NCBI GenBank assembly: GCA_948806215.1
Contig: CAQIDI010000001.1
Span: 211,153 to 275,152, forward strand
Direction: 5' to 3'
From: an uncultured Eubacteriales bacterium
GTDB lineage: Bacteria; Bacillota; Clostridia; Christensenellales; UBA1242
Length of the DNA: 64,000 bases
The notes beneath the pieces were generated by a model, which was given only the letters and a program-made list of their open reading frames with translations, was not told the DNA's origin and ran no database searches. Within the stretch, counting starts at the first letter, position 1, and every line of letters starts with the position of its first letter. Both the position numbers and the translations under genes were made by a program. Positions 1-8,717 of this stretch are shown here, in pieces.

Positions 1-10
1 TATTTGCCAC
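1..10 (-). CDS. rpsT: Probable 30S ribosomal protein S20, first codons only
   Basis: The left edge holds a GTG start followed by Ala and Asn codons on the minus strand, with an AAGGAG Shine-Dalgarno at 18-23, 7 nt upstream. S20 proteins commonly begin Met-Ala-Asn, and rpsT often lies next to holA in Bacillota. Only three codons are visible, so the assignment is an inference from context. The rest of the gene lies outside the window. Confidence 0.45.
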
Positions 11-113
11 GATTTTTCTCCTTAATAATATTAACTATATTTGAAAACTGCTCTATTTTATCATAATAAAATAATTAATGCAAGAAAAAACAATAATAAA
101 ATTGTTCAATTTT

Positions 114-1082
114 CTACATATTAAGCACTTTTAACACTAAATAATCAATTGCATAATCGCTAGATATAATTCCTTGTTTTAATTCGTAATCTAATTTATC
201 GCAAATATCAACAATTTGCTTAAGATTGCGTTTTGAAAACAATTTACTTTGATTAAATGCAACTGTTATTGCATATTCTTTAACACCTAAATTTGCACTT
301 AATTCGCTTTTATTGCTTTTAGAAATTGCAACGTGAAACAACCTTCTAAAATGATTATAAATAAGTGGAAGCAAAGTTCTAAAAGTATCCTTTTTTGCCC
401 TAAGCGAATTTAACAATTCAAAAACTTTATCCTTATTTTTTTTTGCCATATTTTCGGTTAACTCGTAAATTTGAAACTCCAACGTTTTGGTTACCAGTAA
501 CTCTACATCACAATTTTTTATTAGTTTTTTATCTGAAACAAAGTTTATTAACTTACTAAGCTCGCTAGTTATTTTTGTTAAATCACACACACAATAATCT
601 TTAAGTGTTTTTAGTGCCAAAGTTTCTATTTGAGTTTCGGATTTTTTTAATTCCGACAATATAAAACTATCAACAAATTTTTCTGGTAGTCTGTTACAAT
701 CAACCACCATTAAATTTGATATAGCATTTTTAAATTCTTTTTCGTTATCACCCAACACCAAAACCAAAATTGATTGCTCGTTAGGATGTTTTAAATAATC
801 TAACAAAGCATTAAAATTTGTTGTTGTGGTTTTTACATTAAGATTAACAACCGCCAACTTTTTATCGTCGAAAACAGGCATTGTGTTTAAAAATTTTACA
901 ACATCTAAAAAATCTAAGTTGTCACCAATAAATTTAACATAGTTTAATGTTGGCATTTGCAAATTTAATGCATTATAAATTAGTTCACAGCTTTTAGTTA
1001 GCAAAAATTCGTCTATGCCAACTAATGCATAGCCATTTGAAATATTATTTTTTAAACTGCTCTTTAATTCGATGTATTGCAT
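114..1082 (-). CDS. holA: DNA polymerase III delta subunit
   Basis: This 322-residue protein has the length and sequence style of HolA, the clamp-loader delta subunit that opens the sliding clamp at primed sites. Recognisable parts are the N-terminal half with the VxGxDEFLLxK-type opening, a degenerate AAA+ core without a P-loop, and the C-terminal collar helices (ELTENMAKKNK, LLPLIYNHFRRLF). It lies between comEC upstream and the probable rpsT downstream, a common clostridial order. There is no Shine-Dalgarno. TATAAC lies exactly 6 nt before the ATG with TTTACT 17 nt further up, so the mRNA may be leaderless. Confidence 0.85.
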   Translation of the reverse strand: MQYIELKSSLKNNISNGYALVGIDEFLLTKSCELIYNALNLQMPTLNYVKFIGDNLDFLDVVKFLNTMPVFDDKKLAVVNLNVKTTTTNFNALLDYLKHPNEQSILVLVLGDNEKEFKNAISNLMVVDCNRLPEKFVDSFILSELKKSETQIETLALKTLKDYCVCDLTKITSELSKLINFVSDKKLIKNCDVELLVTKTLEFQIYELTENMAKKNKDKVFELLNSLRAKKDTFRTLLPLIYNHFRRLFHVAISKSNKSELSANLGVKEYAITVAFNQSKLFSKRNLKQIVDICDKLDYELKQGIISSDYAIDYLVLKVLNM

Positions 1083-1088
1083 ATTTTA

Positions 1089-1117
1089 GTTATATCATTT
1101 TAAAAAGTTTTAGTAAA
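1089..1117 (-). promoter_or_regulatory. Candidate holA promoter, leaderless type
   Basis: On the minus strand TTTACT (1112-1117), a 17-nt spacer and TATAAC (1089-1094) are followed after 6 nt by the holA ATG. Transcription would start at or next to the start codon. The hexamers are imperfect and the region is AT-rich. Confidence 0.4.
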
Positions 1118-3265
1118 GAAAAGCAAACTGTTTAACTTAACAGAATCTAAAACTTTTGTTTCCCTATAAGTAATTAAATTTTTATATTTAACATCATACG
1201 CTTTAAAATCTATATTATTATTGTTTGAAATAACATAATTATAATCATCTAAAAAATAATAACAATCGGTTTTTGAAATATTATCTGCAACAAACAAAAC
1301 CAGTTCCGAGTTAATTTCAACTTTTAATGCAATGGTGTTAAAATCATTTTTTATGTAGCTAAAATTCAAATCGCTTAAAGCAAAATTATTATTATAAAAT
1401 TGTAAACTTGCCTTTTTTGAAAACTCGTTTAAAACCTGATTTTTATAATTATCTTCAAATACCATAATTTTAGGTTTATAAACTTTAACAATTTTATTTA
1501 ATGTGTCGTTATCTTTAACACTATAGCCATATAAAATAACAGCATCAACACTATGTAATTTGCTTTTATCTAATAACTTTGAAACATAGTTAAAATTATT
1601 TAAGTTATTTAAAACCAATATAGTTTCGTTTTTGTTTGTTGTTAAAACAGCATTATTGCCATACCTACTATAACTAGCCATTAAATTATAACTATTAAAT
1701 GTCGCAGGCATATTTGTTAAAAGCGTTATAACTATTGCAATAACAATTAAAGCAGAACTTAGCAAACACTTAATTTTTGGTTTTGTTATTAAAAACTTTA
1801 TTATAAACAAAGCCAAAAGCATTAAGCTAATAACTATGTAACCAATATTAAACACTTTTATATTTAAGAAATTTATTTCTGCAATAAAATTAGCAAATAT
1901 TTTTATAAAATGCAAAATTAAGTTTGGTATTGTTAACATAAAATTAAACACATTGGTTATTGCACCAATAAAAGCAAACACAAATAAAAACATATAGCAA
2001 ACCGAAAATAGTGGTAGCACAATAATGTTTGATATTACCGATACAAAATTAATAACATTAAAATGATGAGCTGTTATACTAAACACACCAATATTAACTG
2101 CCAGTGATATTGCTAACGCATCAGCTAACCGCTTTGGAAATTTTATGCCAACAAAACAATCAGAAATTAATGGGGCTAATGTTATTATTGCAAACACACA
2201 AGCAAAACTTAATTGAAAGCCAACAGTGAATAACGAGAACGGACTAAAAATTAAAATAATAATTGCTGCCAAACTTAAAGAACTTAGTGCATCGTATTCT
2301 TTGTTATATATTTTAGAGAATAATAACACTAAACTCATTATAACTGCTCTAACCACACTAGGTGTAAAGTTTGTTAAATAAGCATACAAAAATAAAATTA
2401 TAAAAATAATAATATTCTTTAAATGTTTGTTACATTTTAGTAGGTTTAACAAACCAACTAAAAGTGCCACTAAAAATCCAATATGCAAACCAGATACTGC
2501 AAGAATATGTGCTAGCCCACTATAAGAAAATGCATTATAAACATCATCGCTTAAATTATCCTTTTCGCCAAACAACATTGAATATGCTAAATTAGCATTA
2601 TCGGCATTTAGCGTTAAAATTAAATTATTTAAAACATTTTGCTTAATAACATCTTTAACTGTTTTGTTAGCATTTGTTATTGTTATGTTTCCTACAAACG
2701 AACTAGAAGAATACTTAATGTTGTTTACAATTTTATAAACAGTTTCATAACCAGCATTAACTTTATATAAATCGGTTGTTAAACTTAAATAGTTTCCATT
2801 AACTATATTAGAAGTTATTGCATTATCGCTTTTTGTTATGCTTAACTCACTGTTCCCACCAATATCTTTCCCATCAATTTTAACATTATCTAGGTTAACA
2901 ACCATATAGTTGTTATAATTTTTAACATCACAAATTCTACCACTTAAGGTAACATTGTTTAGTGTTATATTTTCGTTACTATTAAATAATGTTAAAATGG
3001 TATAAAAGCTAGCAACCGAAATTGTTATACCAATTAAAACACAAAGTGCTGTTGGTTTAAATTTTTTTATAAAACTAAAAAACCTATTATTTTTATTAAT
3101 AAGTGATAGTAAAAACAAAATAGCAAAAGTAAGCATTAAAGTTATAATAACAACCAAAGCAAAAATTCCAACGCCGGTGTTATTAAAATTAAAACTTGCT
3201 AAACACACTATTCCTAATATTAAACTAATTGCCACAATAAATAGTGGACGAAAATTAATTTTCAT
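1100..3265 (-). CDS. comEC: ComEC/Rec2 family DNA-uptake channel
   Basis: ComEC forms the inner-membrane channel for single-stranded DNA during natural transformation. The protein has N-terminal membrane helices, a soluble DUF4131/OB-like segment (about residues 85-190), then the polytopic Competence domain with the characteristic HILAVSGLHIGFLVAL motif and FSPFSLFTVGFQLSFA. After the last membrane helix (near residue 515) comes about 200 residues where ComEC proteins usually carry a metallo-beta-lactamase-like domain, but no HxHxDH motif is visible. I chose the ATG at 3263-3265 because TTAGG lies 6 nt upstream; a longer ORF runs to 3289. It ends 17 nt before holA. Confidence 0.85.
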   Translation of the reverse strand: MKINFRPLFIVAISLILGIVCLASFNFNNTGVGIFALVVIITLMLTFAILFLLSLINKNNRFFSFIKKFKPTALCVLIGITISVASFYTILTLFNSNENITLNNVTLSGRICDVKNYNNYMVVNLDNVKIDGKDIGGNSELSITKSDNAITSNIVNGNYLSLTTDLYKVNAGYETVYKIVNNIKYSSSSFVGNITITNANKTVKDVIKQNVLNNLILTLNADNANLAYSMLFGEKDNLSDDVYNAFSYSGLAHILAVSGLHIGFLVALLVGLLNLLKCNKHLKNIIIFIILFLYAYLTNFTPSVVRAVIMSLVLLFSKIYNKEYDALSSLSLAAIIILIFSPFSLFTVGFQLSFACVFAIITLAPLISDCFVGIKFPKRLADALAISLAVNIGVFSITAHHFNVINFVSVISNIIVLPLFSVCYMFLFVFAFIGAITNVFNFMLTIPNLILHFIKIFANFIAEINFLNIKVFNIGYIVISLMLLALFIIKFLITKPKIKCLLSSALIVIAIVITLLTNMPATFNSYNLMASYSRYGNNAVLTTNKNETILVLNNLNNFNYVSKLLDKSKLHSVDAVILYGYSVKDNDTLNKIVKVYKPKIMVFEDNYKNQVLNEFSKKASLQFYNNNFALSDLNFSYIKNDFNTIALKVEINSELVLFVADNISKTDCYYFLDDYNYVISNNNNIDFKAYDVKYKNLITYRETKVLDSVKLNSLLFFTKTF

Positions 3266-3377
3266 CATAAGCCTAACTAATTTTAACAAATATTAAAAAA
3301 TTATTAAAATTTTAAAAGAATATTTTTTATAAAATTTATCAAACTAAATTTAAAGTAATATTTTTAAGGGGTTTAAA

Positions 3378-3539
3378 ATGGAAAACAATTGTATTTGTAA
3401 TTGCAACACAGTAAAAAACAAAGGCGAATATGTTTGTTGTAACTGCGGAACTCACGTTGAATTAGATAGTGCAACAATTTTACCACCGTGCCCTACTTGT
3501 GGTAATGGAACTTATGTTAAAGACGAATATGTTAAATAG
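3378..3539 (+). CDS. Small zinc-ribbon protein (53 aa)
   Basis: A 53-residue plus-strand ORF has an AAGGGG Shine-Dalgarno 7 nt before its ATG. It encodes a CxCxC start, a CCNCG pair and a CPTCG pair, the knuckle spacing of a rubredoxin- or zinc-ribbon-like metal site. The protein is otherwise small and acidic. It stands alone, with a terminator right behind it, between two minus-strand units. The partner or process is unknown; such micro-proteins may act as zinc-binding adaptors. Confidence 0.7.
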   Translation: MENNCICNCNTVKNKGEYVCCNCGTHVELDSATILPPCPTCGNGTYVKDEYVK

Positions 3540-3546
3540 TTTCAAA

Positions 3547-3580
3547 TAAAAAGAGTGGATAAAATTCCACTCTTTTTATT
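3547..3580. terminator. Bidirectional terminator
   Basis: Stem AGAGTGG/CCACTCT (3552-3558 with 3567-3573) is flanked by an A-run on the left and a T-run on the right. It can end both the zinc-ribbon gene (+) and the DUF4132 gene (-), whose stop lies at 3576. Confidence 0.8.
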
Positions 3581-5855
3581 TAAAACAAACATCATAAATT
3601 TGTGATAGAACCAAAGAATAAACTCTGGTACTAATAGAACCAATTTGCTCTGGTACAGCATTTAGCAAAATATATTTATTGTTAACAAATTCTAATAGAT
3701 TTAAATTATAAAATTCGATGTTTCCAACAATGCTAACATTTTTGCGTGTTGATCTAACAATGTCAACTTTAACTAACAAATTATATTGTTTTAAAACCTT
3801 ATAATAATAAACCCCATCATCAATGCTCATCTTATAATCAAAAGTTTTTATTCTAGCATTAAAAGTTAAATCAGAAACGCAAACTCCATTAAACACGCTT
3901 GAATAACTGTTTGAAAAATCGTAATTAGTAGGTTTAAAAATTTGAGAATTAATTTGCTTAAAAGGTTCAAATTTGTTAGCAAAATTTTTTAGTTCTTCGC
4001 TATTTAATTCACAAGGATGAACTAAAGAAATTTTAAAATTATCTTCTAAGTTTTCAATTTCGTTTAACTCAACAATCTTAACAAAGTTTCCTTTTTCGTA
4101 AGCCCCAAAAACCAATGTGCTTGCAATTTTTTTAAGTAACGGATTATATAAAATGTTCGACACAAAAATTTTTGGTTGCCACATTCTTTTTAATTCGAAA
4201 GCATTTTTAAACTTTGCAATTTGCTCCATTATAGCATAGGTTAAATCGCCATAAAATTTTAATGCATTTTCGGAATCTGAAAAGTTTGAATCAGTTAAAT
4301 TTATGTAATTATTTGTGTTGCAATTTTTAACTTTAACACTTAAATTTTCGGTTATTTCAAATTTTAAATTTTCGCCATTACATAAAATAACTTTAGTACC
4401 ATCTTCTTCTAAACCATAACTAGAAATCATCTCATCTAAGTAATCTAATGCCGAAATACCAGCACTTTCTGCCAAAATCTCTAAAAATTGATAATAATAT
4501 TGTTTATTACTGGTTTGCATATAGGTTTGTTTAACAAAGTTAACAACTTGACTTTGCCCTGTTTGACATAGCGCTGTTAACACATATGAACTAAGCCTAG
4601 AATCAACCAAACAAGTTGGAACAACATCCATTAATTTAGATATTACCAAACTAGAACAAACTGCCGAAACATAAACACTTATCCATTTATTATTATCGTT
4701 AAAATTTCCACCCAAATCTTTAATTAACATAAAACCTAAATTATCCAGCTCGCTTTGTGAAAAAAAGTTTGATAATATTTCAAATTTTTTTATTGAGTGC
4801 GAATCGGTTACATTTTGCAATGTTTTAAAAATGCAACTAATAACTGCATCGTTTGCTTTAATGCCATTTTTAAAATAAATTAAATATTTGCTACTAATGC
4901 CTTCGGTAACATAATCACGCGCGTTACTTTCTGCATATTCAATAAATTCGTTAATGGTTTCAAACCTAACATTTTTACTAAAATCAATTTCATCTTTTAA
5001 AACAGCTTTTAGTTTTTCATTTTCAAGTTTATCATATAAAAATGGAAGTGTTGCTTTAACATAATTTCCAAAGCTTAAATAAAATTCTAAAGCCAATTTT
5101 TGTTTATCAGGGGTTGCTTTTAAAATGTAATTTTGCAATTCTAAAATTCCAACTTCTCCGCAATCGGTAAATAATTTATTAATATCTTCTTTTTTAAAAT
5201 AATTTTCTAAAAACAAATTATCAATTAATTTTTGCACACCTTTTTTAGGAAATAATTCGCAATATATTTCGTAGCCCGTAACATAAAATTCTTCGGTGTT
5301 AATATAGTTTAAATAACTACCTTCATTTTTAGAAATAAACTCTTCTAAAAATTCTTTTGAAGGACGCAAATATTTGTTAAGAACAGTTCCTTTTTCACTG
5401 TTATAAATAGCAAACAAAAATGGTAATATTTTAAAATTATCAATGCCACAAAATTTAACAGCTTCAATAAATCTATCAAAATATCGTTCGTTAAATTCGT
5501 AGTTTAATTTTTTGCTAGCATAATTTTCTTCGCCAATATGATTAACAAAAGTTCTGTTAATTAAAATACAAATTTCGTTAAAGTGCTTAGAATATAAAAA
5601 TGCTTGCAACACATAGGATAAATAATATTTATAATCCTTAACTTGAAATAATAAATCAACAATGTTTCCAATGTCGGTTTCGTTTAAAACTAGTGTTGTT
5701 AATTTTTCAATATCCGATGCATTTTGCAAAACCAAAAAAGTGCCATTAGTTAAATCTTCACTAATTTTTGTCATAATATCATATGGTGCATTAGCATTAG
5801 AAAAAATATTTAAAACATAATTATTAATAACTTCTTTTGTAATATAATATGGCAT
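3576..5855 (-). CDS. DUF4132 (MolR-like) protein
   Basis: A 759-residue soluble protein. The first 470 residues look all-helical, HEAT/ARM-like. The C-terminal third resembles DUF4132: FKNAFELKRMWQ, a region ending TLVFGAYEKGNFVKI, then ISLVHPCELNSEEL and FEPFKQIN, which match the conserved 'IgivHP ... PFdQ' core of that family (E. coli MolR and relatives). Family members often carry a WGR domain; none is seen here. The function is unknown; links to molybdate metabolism in E. coli are weak. A good AAGGAG ribosome site precedes the ATG. It is a single-gene transcript. Annotation rests on motif memory, not a search. Confidence 0.6.
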   Translation of the reverse strand: MPYYITKEVINNYVLNIFSNANAPYDIMTKISEDLTNGTFLVLQNASDIEKLTTLVLNETDIGNIVDLLFQVKDYKYYLSYVLQAFLYSKHFNEICILINRTFVNHIGEENYASKKLNYEFNERYFDRFIEAVKFCGIDNFKILPFLFAIYNSEKGTVLNKYLRPSKEFLEEFISKNEGSYLNYINTEEFYVTGYEIYCELFPKKGVQKLIDNLFLENYFKKEDINKLFTDCGEVGILELQNYILKATPDKQKLALEFYLSFGNYVKATLPFLYDKLENEKLKAVLKDEIDFSKNVRFETINEFIEYAESNARDYVTEGISSKYLIYFKNGIKANDAVISCIFKTLQNVTDSHSIKKFEILSNFFSQSELDNLGFMLIKDLGGNFNDNNKWISVYVSAVCSSLVISKLMDVVPTCLVDSRLSSYVLTALCQTGQSQVVNFVKQTYMQTSNKQYYYQFLEILAESAGISALDYLDEMISSYGLEEDGTKVILCNGENLKFEITENLSVKVKNCNTNNYINLTDSNFSDSENALKFYGDLTYAIMEQIAKFKNAFELKRMWQPKIFVSNILYNPLLKKIASTLVFGAYEKGNFVKIVELNEIENLEDNFKISLVHPCELNSEELKNFANKFEPFKQINSQIFKPTNYDFSNSYSSVFNGVCVSDLTFNARIKTFDYKMSIDDGVYYYKVLKQYNLLVKVDIVRSTRKNVSIVGNIEFYNLNLLEFVNNKYILLNAVPEQIGSISTRVYSLVLSQIYDVCFK

Positions 5856-5923
5856 AACAATTTCTCCTTAGTTTAAGTTTATCACAAAGTTACAATTAAT
5901 CGCAAAGTGTTTTATAAAATTAA

Positions 5924-5954
5924 AAAAACAACCAATTATTTTTGGTTGTTTAAA
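5924..5954 (-). terminator. Terminator overlapping the spoIVFB stop
   Basis: Stem AACAACCA/TGGTTGTT (5927-5934 with 5943-5950) precedes a U-run on the minus strand. The stop codon at 5936-5938 lies inside the loop, so coding end and terminator overlap. Confidence 0.75.
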
Positions 5955-6748
5955 AACTTAATAACATCGCTTTCGTTTAAAACTTTTATTACTTTGTTGT
6001 TATCGTCCATAACATAAAATTGTGTGTAGTGTCCGCCGCCAATATATTTAACTAATTTATAAATCGGCACACCTTTATTAACAACATAACTTTTTAATTC
6101 GATAGGAGTTTCAATTTGTTTTGTTTTACTAGAAACAAATGTTCTTTCAAAATAAACATTTTCGTCTGTGCCGAAACAAGAAAAAAATAAAAATACCGAT
6201 GTGAACATATAAGTTAAATTAATAGCATAAAAAACCGATGCTATAAACAACCCTAAAAAAATCAAACTAAACAAAAAGCCAACAAGTTTCATTATTTTAT
6301 AAACTTTTAACTTATCCATTTTTTTTATAAAATAACAAATAGCAACTCGTCCACCATCTAATGGAAAAACAGGAATCAAATTAAATGTTCCTAGTGCTAA
6401 CGAAGAAAACACAAAGGTTTCTGTATAGGAATAAGTTTCTGGAAACAACCACCAAAAAGCAACACACAATATAACACAAATCAAATTTATAGTTGGCCCT
6501 GCTAAGGCAATTAATATTTCGTGTTTGGGATTTATTATTTGCGAGTTACCGCCAAGCCCTGCCCCATAAGGCATAAACACCACTTTGTTTAATTTGTATC
6601 CACATTTTTTTGCAACAAAATAGTGAGCATATTCGTGGATACACAATGTTAACATATAAACAAAAAACTGATTAACCCAACCAAAGTAAACTAGTATAAA
6701 AGCAAAAACTATAAATAGCGGATGAAATTTTACCGTTAACTTTCCCAT
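5936..6748 (-). CDS. spoIVFB: SpoIVFB-type site-2 intramembrane metalloprotease (M50)
   Basis: SpoIVFB cleaves pro-sigma-K in the outer forespore membrane of endospore formers. This 270-residue protein has several membrane helices, the zinc site LCIHEYAHYFVAKK (HExxH, near residue 39) and the third-ligand motif NLIPVFPLDGGR. The last 45 residues resemble half of a CBS pair, as in other SpoIVFB proteins. Its start overlaps the end of the spoIVFA-like gene by 13 nt, and the order minD-minE-spoIVFA-spoIVFB matches the Bacillus minCD-spoIVFAB region, which supports the assignment over a generic M50 protease. Confidence 0.8.
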   Translation of the reverse strand: MGKLTVKFHPLFIVFAFILVYFGWVNQFFVYMLTLCIHEYAHYFVAKKCGYKLNKVVFMPYGAGLGGNSQIINPKHEILIALAGPTINLICVILCVAFWWLFPETYSYTETFVFSSLALGTFNLIPVFPLDGGRVAICYFIKKMDKLKVYKIMKLVGFLFSLIFLGLFIASVFYAINLTYMFTSVFLFFSCFGTDENVYFERTFVSSKTKQIETPIELKSYVVNKGVPIYKLVKYIGGGHYTQFYVMDDNNKVIKVLNESDVIKFLNNQK

Positions 6749-7344
6749 ACTACCTGATTTTTATTAACCGATAAATTTTGCGAAACACCTTCAATAAAAA
6801 CACTTAATTTTAAATATTCGTTGGGCTTCGCAGTTGCAATATCCTTTCCTTTTTTTACTAATTGATTAATTACAACACCAGTAATATCAATGTTTAAATA
6901 TCTTGTAACAACCGAAGCGTTATGCTTTATTTCAATATATTTTTCGCCAGTTGGTAAAACTCCAAGCCCAGTTACAATTCCATCTTCGCAAGCCTTTACC
7001 ATAATAGAATTATCAATTAAAAACTTTAATTCCCCATTTTCGCTTTCTATATTAGAACATTTAACTGGAACCATTAATTTTAGGTTTTTAGTTTCTATTA
7101 GATTAAGCGATGTAGAAGTGAAAATAACATCACCAAAACTATTATATAGTGTATTAAATGGATTATAAACACTAGCATAAGTATCGGTTATAGAGCTATT
7201 ACCAAAAATTGCAACACCAAAACTGAATATACTTATAAAACAACCCAATATGGCACAAGTTATAACAGATTTTTTGCGTTCTACTTTTAAATATATATTT
7301 TTAATTTTATTTTTTCTAATACTTGTTACTTTTAATGTTTTCAT
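6736..7344 (-). CDS. spoIVFA: SpoIVFA-like M23-fold membrane protein
   Basis: A 202-residue protein with one membrane helix (about 29-50) and a C-terminal M23/LytM-like fold (EDGIVTGLGVLPTGEKYIEIKH ... GKDIATAKPNEYLKLSVFIEG). SpoIVFA is the partner that holds the SpoIVFB protease and its inhibitor together. The usual zinc ligands HxxxD and HxH of active M23 peptidases are not evident, as in Bacillus SpoIVFA. It starts after TTAGGTG and is translationally coupled to spoIVFB. Sequence resemblance is modest; the locus order carries much of the weight. Confidence 0.65.
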   Translation of the reverse strand: MKTLKVTSIRKNKIKNIYLKVERKKSVITCAILGCFISIFSFGVAIFGNSSITDTYASVYNPFNTLYNSFGDVIFTSTSLNLIETKNLKLMVPVKCSNIESENGELKFLIDNSIMVKACEDGIVTGLGVLPTGEKYIEIKHNASVVTRYLNIDITGVVINQLVKKGKDIATAKPNEYLKLSVFIEGVSQNLSVNKNQVVWES

Positions 7345-7408
7345 ATTGCACCTAACCTAATAAATATTTATGACATTCCTTAGCACAATATGTTAAATTT
7401 TGTTTAAA

Positions 7409-7642
7409 TTATGCTCTTACTGCACTTAAATCCTTTAGCCTTCTGGTTCTGGCATAAACCTTTATTTCAAAAAAGCCAAACTCATCAACATCTATTTTAA
7501 GTTTAAGTTCGTCTGAGTTTAAGTCCATATAATTGTTTAAAACATCTAGCAAATCACTTTTTAAAACACGTTCAATATTAACCGAACTTTTATCAAATAT
7601 TAAAACTTGCCTTAATCGCTCTTCGCTTTTAGTAATATCCAT
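7409..7642 (-). CDS. minE: Cell division topological specificity factor MinE
   Basis: A 77-residue protein with the MinE layout: an N-terminal contact helix region (RLRQVLIFDKSSVN), then the alpha-beta dimer domain DLLDVLNNYMDLNSDELKLK and a final beta strand FEIKVYARTRRL. MinE stimulates MinD ATPase and sets up Min oscillation or gradients. Its ATG overlaps the minD stop by one base (TAATG), so the two are translationally coupled. Confidence 0.8.
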   Translation of the reverse strand: MDITKSEERLRQVLIFDKSSVNIERVLKSDLLDVLNNYMDLNSDELKLKIDVDEFGFFEIKVYARTRRLKDLSAVRA

Positions 7643-8436
7643 TAAACCAACCTCTTAACCTTTTTTCTTATACCACCAAAAAAGCCTTTATATTTTTTAG
7701 TGCAATCATATTCTAAATGAGTTCCATTATGCAAATTACTTGCAACCATTTTAAATGCTTCGTTAGATATTGAACTATCGTTTACTGCTCCACCAGAAAC
7801 CAAAGCACGGCTAACACTATCATCTTCTGGCACAATGCCAACAACATCACACTTTAAAAACTCTTTAATGGTTTTAACACTAAACATTTCGCCATCAATA
7901 ACCATATCGCCCCTAATTCGGTTAATTAAAACCTGAACATTAGTTAGTTTTAAGGAATTTAAAATAGATAGAACCTTATCTGCATCGCGTATGGCAGAAA
8001 TATGCGGAGTTGTTACAACTATCGCCTCTGTGGCGCATTTAATTGCCCTATAAAAACCCAATTCAATACCAGCCGGGCAATCTATTAAAATATAATCAAA
8101 CAGGCCGTCAATTTGCGAAATTATAAAATTTAGCTGATCCGATGTTATATCAACATTATTAACCGAGTGAACGCTTGGCAAAACATATAATGTGGGATTA
8201 AAAAAATCTTGAATTAAAGCTTGTTTTGCCCTACACTTTCCTTTTAAAACATCAACAACATCGTAAACAACTCTGTTTTCTACGCCCATAACAACATCTA
8301 AATTATTAAGACCAAAATCAACATCTAAAATCAATACTTTTAATTTTAACTTAGAAAGCATTACACCTAAGTTTGTGGTAACCGTTGTTTTTCCAACACC
8401 ACCTTTTCCTGAGGTTATTACAATTTTTCTTGCCAT
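7642..8436 (-). CDS. minD: Septum site-determining ATPase MinD
   Basis: A ParA/MinD-family ATPase of 264 residues. The deviant Walker A ITSGKGGVGKTT is near residue 8, switch I DVDFGLNNLDVVMG near 40, Walker B DYILIDCPAG near 115. The C-terminus KGFFGGIRKKVKRLV is the amphipathic membrane-targeting helix typical of MinD. An AAGGTG ribosome site precedes the ATG. Just upstream is an MreB-like gene; no minC is present between them or elsewhere in the window. Confidence 0.92.
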   Translation of the reverse strand: MARKIVITSGKGGVGKTTVTTNLGVMLSKLKLKVLILDVDFGLNNLDVVMGVENRVVYDVVDVLKGKCRAKQALIQDFFNPTLYVLPSVHSVNNVDITSDQLNFIISQIDGLFDYILIDCPAGIELGFYRAIKCATEAIVVTTPHISAIRDADKVLSILNSLKLTNVQVLINRIRGDMVIDGEMFSVKTIKEFLKCDVVGIVPEDDSVSRALVSGGAVNDSSISNEAFKMVASNLHNGTHLEYDCTKKYKGFFGGIRKKVKRLV

Positions 8437-8681
8437 TTTTCACCTTAAAAAAATAATTTAACCTAATTATAAAGGCTAAATAAAATTTCAAAAATTTAAT
8501 TTTGGTGTTAATTAATAACAATTTTTTGTTTTCGGCAAAATTTTATTAATTATAACAAAAAAGTGTTTTCTAATTAAATACTTAATTAAAAACAAAACAT
8601 AAAAACCCTTAAATATTAAACACAATAGTTTTAACCCATTGATTAAAACTAAAATTCTAAAAATATTAATTATATTTCAAA
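8437..8681. other. Intergenic region with a possible minD promoter
   Basis: This 245-nt AT-rich gap holds TATAAT on the minus strand (8549-8554) with TTAATT 17 nt upstream, a plausible promoter giving minD-minE-spoIVFAB a leader of about 105 nt. No RNA gene or ORF is supported. Confidence 0.4.
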
Positions 8682-8715
8682 TAAAAAAATGCATCGCAAC
8701 TGCAATACACTTTTT
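8682..8715 (-). terminator. Terminator of the mreB-like gene
   Basis: On the minus strand the 8-bp stem TGTATTGC/GCGATGCA, with two GU pairs and an AGTT loop, is followed by seven U residues. It separates the mreB-like gene from minD. Confidence 0.7.
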
Positions 8716-8717
8716 AT

